Assembly: GCF_905209685.1 (NCBI RefSeq)
Contig: NZ_CAJLUB010000026.1
Coordinates: forward strand, 1-17,711
From: an uncultured Veillonella sp.
GTDB lineage: Bacteria > Bacillota > Negativicutes > Veillonellales > Veillonellaceae
Length of the DNA stretch: 17,711 nt
Reading direction: 5' to 3'
The notes beneath the pieces are model-generated. The model did no database searches. It was not told the DNA's origin and saw nothing but the letters and a program-made list of their open reading frames with translations. Each line of letters begins with the position of its first letter. The first letter of the stretch is position 1. Positions 15,477-17,711 of this stretch are shown here, piece by piece. The position numbers were made by a program, and so were the translations under genes.

Positions 15477-15653
15477 CTAGTGTTGTTGTGACCATTTGCC
15501 ATAGCAAATGAGTATATTGCCGTCATTAGACATGTCAGCCGCGACGGGTACGTTCTCTTCGTTCCAATCTAATGGGTTTTGCAATATAATCCGATCGATT
15601 TTGATGAAAGCCTCGCTTTCATACGTTACTGTTATTGTAACATAAAAATAGCG
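15477..15653 (-). pseudogene. Possible gene remnant or non-ATG small ORF
   Basis: One minus-strand frame is open for 58 codons between TAA (15654-15656) and TAG (15477-15479). It encodes a protein-like stretch including FIKIDRIILQNPLDWNEEN and VAADMSNDGNILICYGKW. There is no ATG, GTG or TTG with a ribosome site near its beginning; the only ATG is late (MSNDGN). The other frame starting ATGAAAGCGAGG ends after 17 codons. The composition looks more like coding sequence than its surroundings, but no family is recognised. It may be the decayed 3' end of a gene. Confidence 0.25.
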
Positions 15654-15690
15654 TTAACAAAAGAGGGTAGCCCCCATGTTAACGCTATTT
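15641..15690 (-). terminator. Terminator after the zinc-ribbon/DUF805 gene
   Basis: A 13-bp perfect stem, AAATAGCGTTAAC (15646-15658) with 15678-15690, has an inner GGG/CCC pairing at the apex. TTTTTATG follows on the minus strand. It begins 14 bases after the stop at 15705. Confidence 0.88.
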
Positions 15691-15704
15691 CGATATATCA
15701 TATT

Positions 15705-16784
15705 CTATTTGTCATCGTCTGGCATAGTTTTGTAAAAGCCTTCTATACGCCAAGCACCATTCTCTTCAATGACAGAAATATAGCGCTTCATCGGCGTGGA
15801 TTCTACAACACCGGCGCCAACCTTTGTAGTTTGTAGATTTGCATCAAAGACAATTCGTTTCAAATCCCCTGTGCGACTCACTCGTGTAACACCTAGGGAC
15901 ACTACATCCACCTTTGGAGCCTGTTTCATGGACTCTAGCCATTTTTGCTTCTCCACTGGATTTGTACTAGCTTGGCTAATGATATAGGTGAAAGCCTTGT
16001 CATAGTCCTTATTATTTACGGCATCAAAATAATTCTGTACAGAAGCGCGCGATGCTTCTGCACTACCTTCACCAACGATGGAGTTTGTAAACCATCCGTC
16101 AGGGAATACCTCATTAGCGGGTCCCATCGCACGTAAAAATGCACCAAATGCACAGATTACTACAACAAGTAACCCCACAAGAACACGTGTTGTTAAAGCA
16201 CTACTCGTAGGAGATGCTTTCATAATAGATGCCAAGCGCTTATCTATGACGATATGTTGCAATGCACTACCGTATTGATTGTCTTGAGGCTGACCTTTTA
16301 AGCATAATAAGCCTAATAAGATCAGTGGCCCTACAAAGGGAATGAGAAACAGTAATAATGTAGCACTACTTTTACCCGTATCATGGAGACGTCGTACAGA
16401 TAGCGCAATCAAAGGCATCAAAGAAACTAAACTAAGTATAGCAACGATAAGACCTGCTAATCCGATTAGATATGGACCCGTATGGAATATGGCTGTTAAG
16501 CCATAAAATACTGCTAGCAAGCCGACAATAGCAATATGCCACAACAATAGAAACTGGAAAAACTCTCTACGAGAGGCACGTCCATCCGTATCCATAAACT
16601 TTTTTCCCATTACATAGAGGAATGTATCCTTATAACTCATTTGGTAATGGGCGAAAGGATAGATTACATCGCCTTCTGGCGCGATACGCTCCACCTCTGT
16701 TGCCACTGTATACTGCCCACAGGTAGGGCAAAACATAGCCGCCTCATCACAATAATGACGGCAAGCATCACAATAACGTTTCAT
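15705..16784 (-). CDS. Zinc-ribbon DUF805 membrane protein with extracytoplasmic C-terminal domain
   Basis: This 359-residue protein has three parts. An N-terminal zinc ribbon has four Cys (C5, C8, C19, C22; CDAC...CPTC). A DUF805-type membrane domain (about 50-165) has the typical GRASRREFFQF before the first helix and RRLHDTGKS between helices. After a further helix (about 200-220, LVGLLVVVICAFGAFL), a soluble domain (about 240-359) looks like an NTF2-like or lumazine-binding fold and would face outside the membrane (SVQNYFDAVNNKDYDKAFTYI..., ENGAWRIEGFYKTMP). The function is unknown. The ribbon suggests a cytoplasmic nucleic-acid or protein contact. GGAGAG upstream of the ATG supports the start. 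It follows the glycosylase-like gene by 103 bases and ends in a strong terminator. Confidence 0.85.
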   Translation of the reverse strand: MKRYCDACRHYCDEAAMFCPTCGQYTVATEVERIAPEGDVIYPFAHYQMSYKDTFLYVMGKKFMDTDGRASRREFFQFLLLWHIAIVGLLAVFYGLTAIFHTGPYLIGLAGLIVAILSLVSLMPLIALSVRRLHDTGKSSATLLLFLIPFVGPLILLGLLCLKGQPQDNQYGSALQHIVIDKRLASIMKASPTSSALTTRVLVGLLVVVICAFGAFLRAMGPANEVFPDGWFTNSIVGEGSAEASRASVQNYFDAVNNKDYDKAFTYIISQASTNPVEKQKWLESMKQAPKVDVVSLGVTRVSRTGDLKRIVFDANLQTTKVGAGVVESTPMKRYISVIEENGAWRIEGFYKTMPDDDK

Positions 16785-16790
16785 AAACTT

Positions 16791-16852
16791 CTCTCCAAAA
16801 CTCTCTAAACATGCTCTTAAAAGCTCTCTCCAAAATGTTCTCTTAAAAGCTC
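16791..16852. repeat. Short direct repeats in the leader of the DUF805 gene
   Basis: CTCTCCAAAA occurs at 16791-16800 and 16826-16835, and CTCTTAAAAGCTC at 16814-16826 and 16840-16852. On the minus strand the first repeat reads TTTTGGAGAG, so the ribosome binding site of the gene is duplicated 35 bases upstream. This looks like a small tandem duplication. Confidence 0.6.
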
Positions 16853-16887
16853 AAGCTCTTGAATACGTAAGAACTTATCAAACTATA

Positions 16888-17679
16888 TTATCTTAAATAC
16901 GTATCTACAGCCTCTGCAAACCCTTGTCGATAGAGATTAGCCCCACCGTTTGCAGGGTGGCGCAAGCCAATAGCAGACAGTCCAAATTTGCCCATTGTAT
17001 CAGCAGACTTTTGCCCTACTGCGAGCATAAGAGGTTCTACACCGCCTAGCTCTAGATGTAAATCTAACAAGCGTTTTGTGTACTCCCAACCTAATTGTTG
17101 TTCTCTCTCCGTAGGTGTACGGTTCGTCAATGGATTTCCATCCTTATGTGGATGGAAAGGGAATATATTCCACAACAATGTATCATAGGGGTCGATACCT
17201 TTTTCTACGATAGCACTCCACACCACCGTATCAGTAGGTTCATTAAAGCCATCCTTCTGCTGTGTTCCTTTTAATAAAGAGCTAGTAGGAGAACTAGTGC
17301 GTTCCAATCGAATAGTCGTGACATCCTTCGCACGAATGGTTTTATGCTTATCTAATAGCATTCTCTCACAAGTAATAGCAATACCTGTAAATCGTCCCCC
17401 TTGATACCCTACAGCCTCAGCCACTACAAAGACCTTAGCGCGACCTAAACGAGGCAATAAATAGGCTACCAAATTATCTCGACGCACTTGAGCCGCATCA
17501 AAACCATCTGTAACGATCTCTAAATCGGGATTTATCTCGCCCCAAGGATTATGAACGAGACTACCTTGATACTGGGCAAGCCAATCCACAAAACCGCGCA
17601 CCTTTTCTACACGCTTTGTATCAAAGGACGCTATATATTCATCAAAAGACATGCTCTTCTCTAACTCAAATAAAGACAT
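16888..17679 (-). CDS. Uracil-DNA glycosylase superfamily protein
   Basis: This 263-residue protein has the motif order of the uracil-DNA glycosylase fold: VAEAVGYQGGRFTGIA (about 86-101, in the place of the GEAPG catalytic loop), LLWNIFPFHP (about 168-177) and RHPANGG (about 240-246, in the place of the HPS/HPG DNA-intercalation loop). It would excise uracil or a related damaged base to start base-excision repair, but it is not a classic family 1 UDG (no GQDPYH), and its substrate is uncertain. TGGAGG before the ATG at 17679 supports the start. The gene may be first in a unit with the DUF805 gene; its promoter would lie at or beyond the window edge. Confidence 0.8.
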   Translation of the reverse strand: MSLFELEKSMSFDEYIASFDTKRVEKVRGFVDWLAQYQGSLVHNPWGEINPDLEIVTDGFDAAQVRRDNLVAYLLPRLGRAKVFVVAEAVGYQGGRFTGIAITCERMLLDKHKTIRAKDVTTIRLERTSSPTSSLLKGTQQKDGFNEPTDTVVWSAIVEKGIDPYDTLLWNIFPFHPHKDGNPLTNRTPTEREQQLGWEYTKRLLDLHLELGGVEPLMLAVGQKSADTMGKFGLSAIGLRHPANGGANLYRQGFAEAVDTYLR

Positions 17680-17711
17680 ACAGCCTCCAGTTTAAATTTC
17701 ATATGTTATTA

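Larger units (their letters stand above)
15353..15704. other. 352-base intergenic region before RNase J with hairpins
   Basis: From the upstream gene the minus strand passes a strong terminator (15646-15690), then short hairpins: GTTAC/GTAAC (15625-15641), ATGAAAGC/GCTTTCAT with a 3-nt loop (15604-15622), CATTTGC/GCAAATG (15493-15510), GCGCA/TGCGC (15445-15458), and a terminator-like CGCTA/TAGCG with T-run (15405-15431). No clear -35/-10 pair is visible for RNase J. Either a small RNA or peptide gene lies here, or it is a long structured leader. Confidence 0.45.

Noticed and set aside
15579..15836. Plus-strand frame of 85 codons across the terminator after the DUF805 gene
   Set aside because: It crosses the terminator stem and is antisense to the end of that gene; no ribosome site.
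1..17711. CRISPR arrays, prophage genes, toxin-antitoxin pairs or defence systems
   Set aside because: No regularly spaced repeats, integrase, transposase, Cas or toxin-like protein was seen; the only transfer-like signal is the short palindromic element.

Overview
The window reads as chromosomal DNA of a low-GC member of the Firmicutes, most likely Negativicutes and plausibly Veillonella. That assignment is an inference from base composition, strong AGGAGG-type ribosome binding sites and the yybS-gdpP-rplI-dnaB gene order; I could not run a search. Every supported gene is on the minus strand, so the window is best read from right to left.

Right end (17679 to 15353): a uracil-DNA-glycosylase superfamily protein, then a zinc-ribbon/DUF805 membrane protein with an extracytoplasmic C-terminal domain and a strong terminator. 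Next comes a 352-base stretch without an annotated gene. It holds an open frame with no standard start codon, several short hairpins and a small terminator, and it leads into the gene for ribonuclease J. RNase J carries a basic, low-complexity N-terminal extension of about 165 residues before its metallo-beta-lactamase core.

Centre (13057 to 7939): a well-formed promoter drives the operon yybS (DUF2232 membrane protein), gdpP (cyclic-di-AMP phosphodiesterase), rplI (ribosomal protein bL9) and dnaB (replicative helicase). gdpP and rplI overlap by four bases, and a hairpin sits between rplI and dnaB. The operon ends in a 146-bp near-palindrome with 14-bp perfect terminal inverted repeats (7939-8084). 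It looks like a MITE-type element that also serves as the terminator.

Left half (7890 to 1): a small two-TM protein; a damage-inducible cassette of a Y-family DNA polymerase and a YolD-like protein with a LexA-type box on its -35 element; a fused permease/substrate-binding OpuB/OpuC-type ABC protein without an adjacent ATPase; a P1B-2 Zn/Cd/Pb-exporting ATPase whose promoter carries an SmtB/CzrA-like zinc operator at the start point; a CorA-family transporter with GTN in place of GMN; and the 5' part of a tRNA-Ser(UGA) cut by the window edge.

The genes are mostly housekeeping. The most noteworthy points are regulatory or structural: the palindromic element after dnaB, the zinc operator with an orphan divergent SD-ATG, the SOS box, the structured region before RNase J and the unusual RNase J N-terminus.
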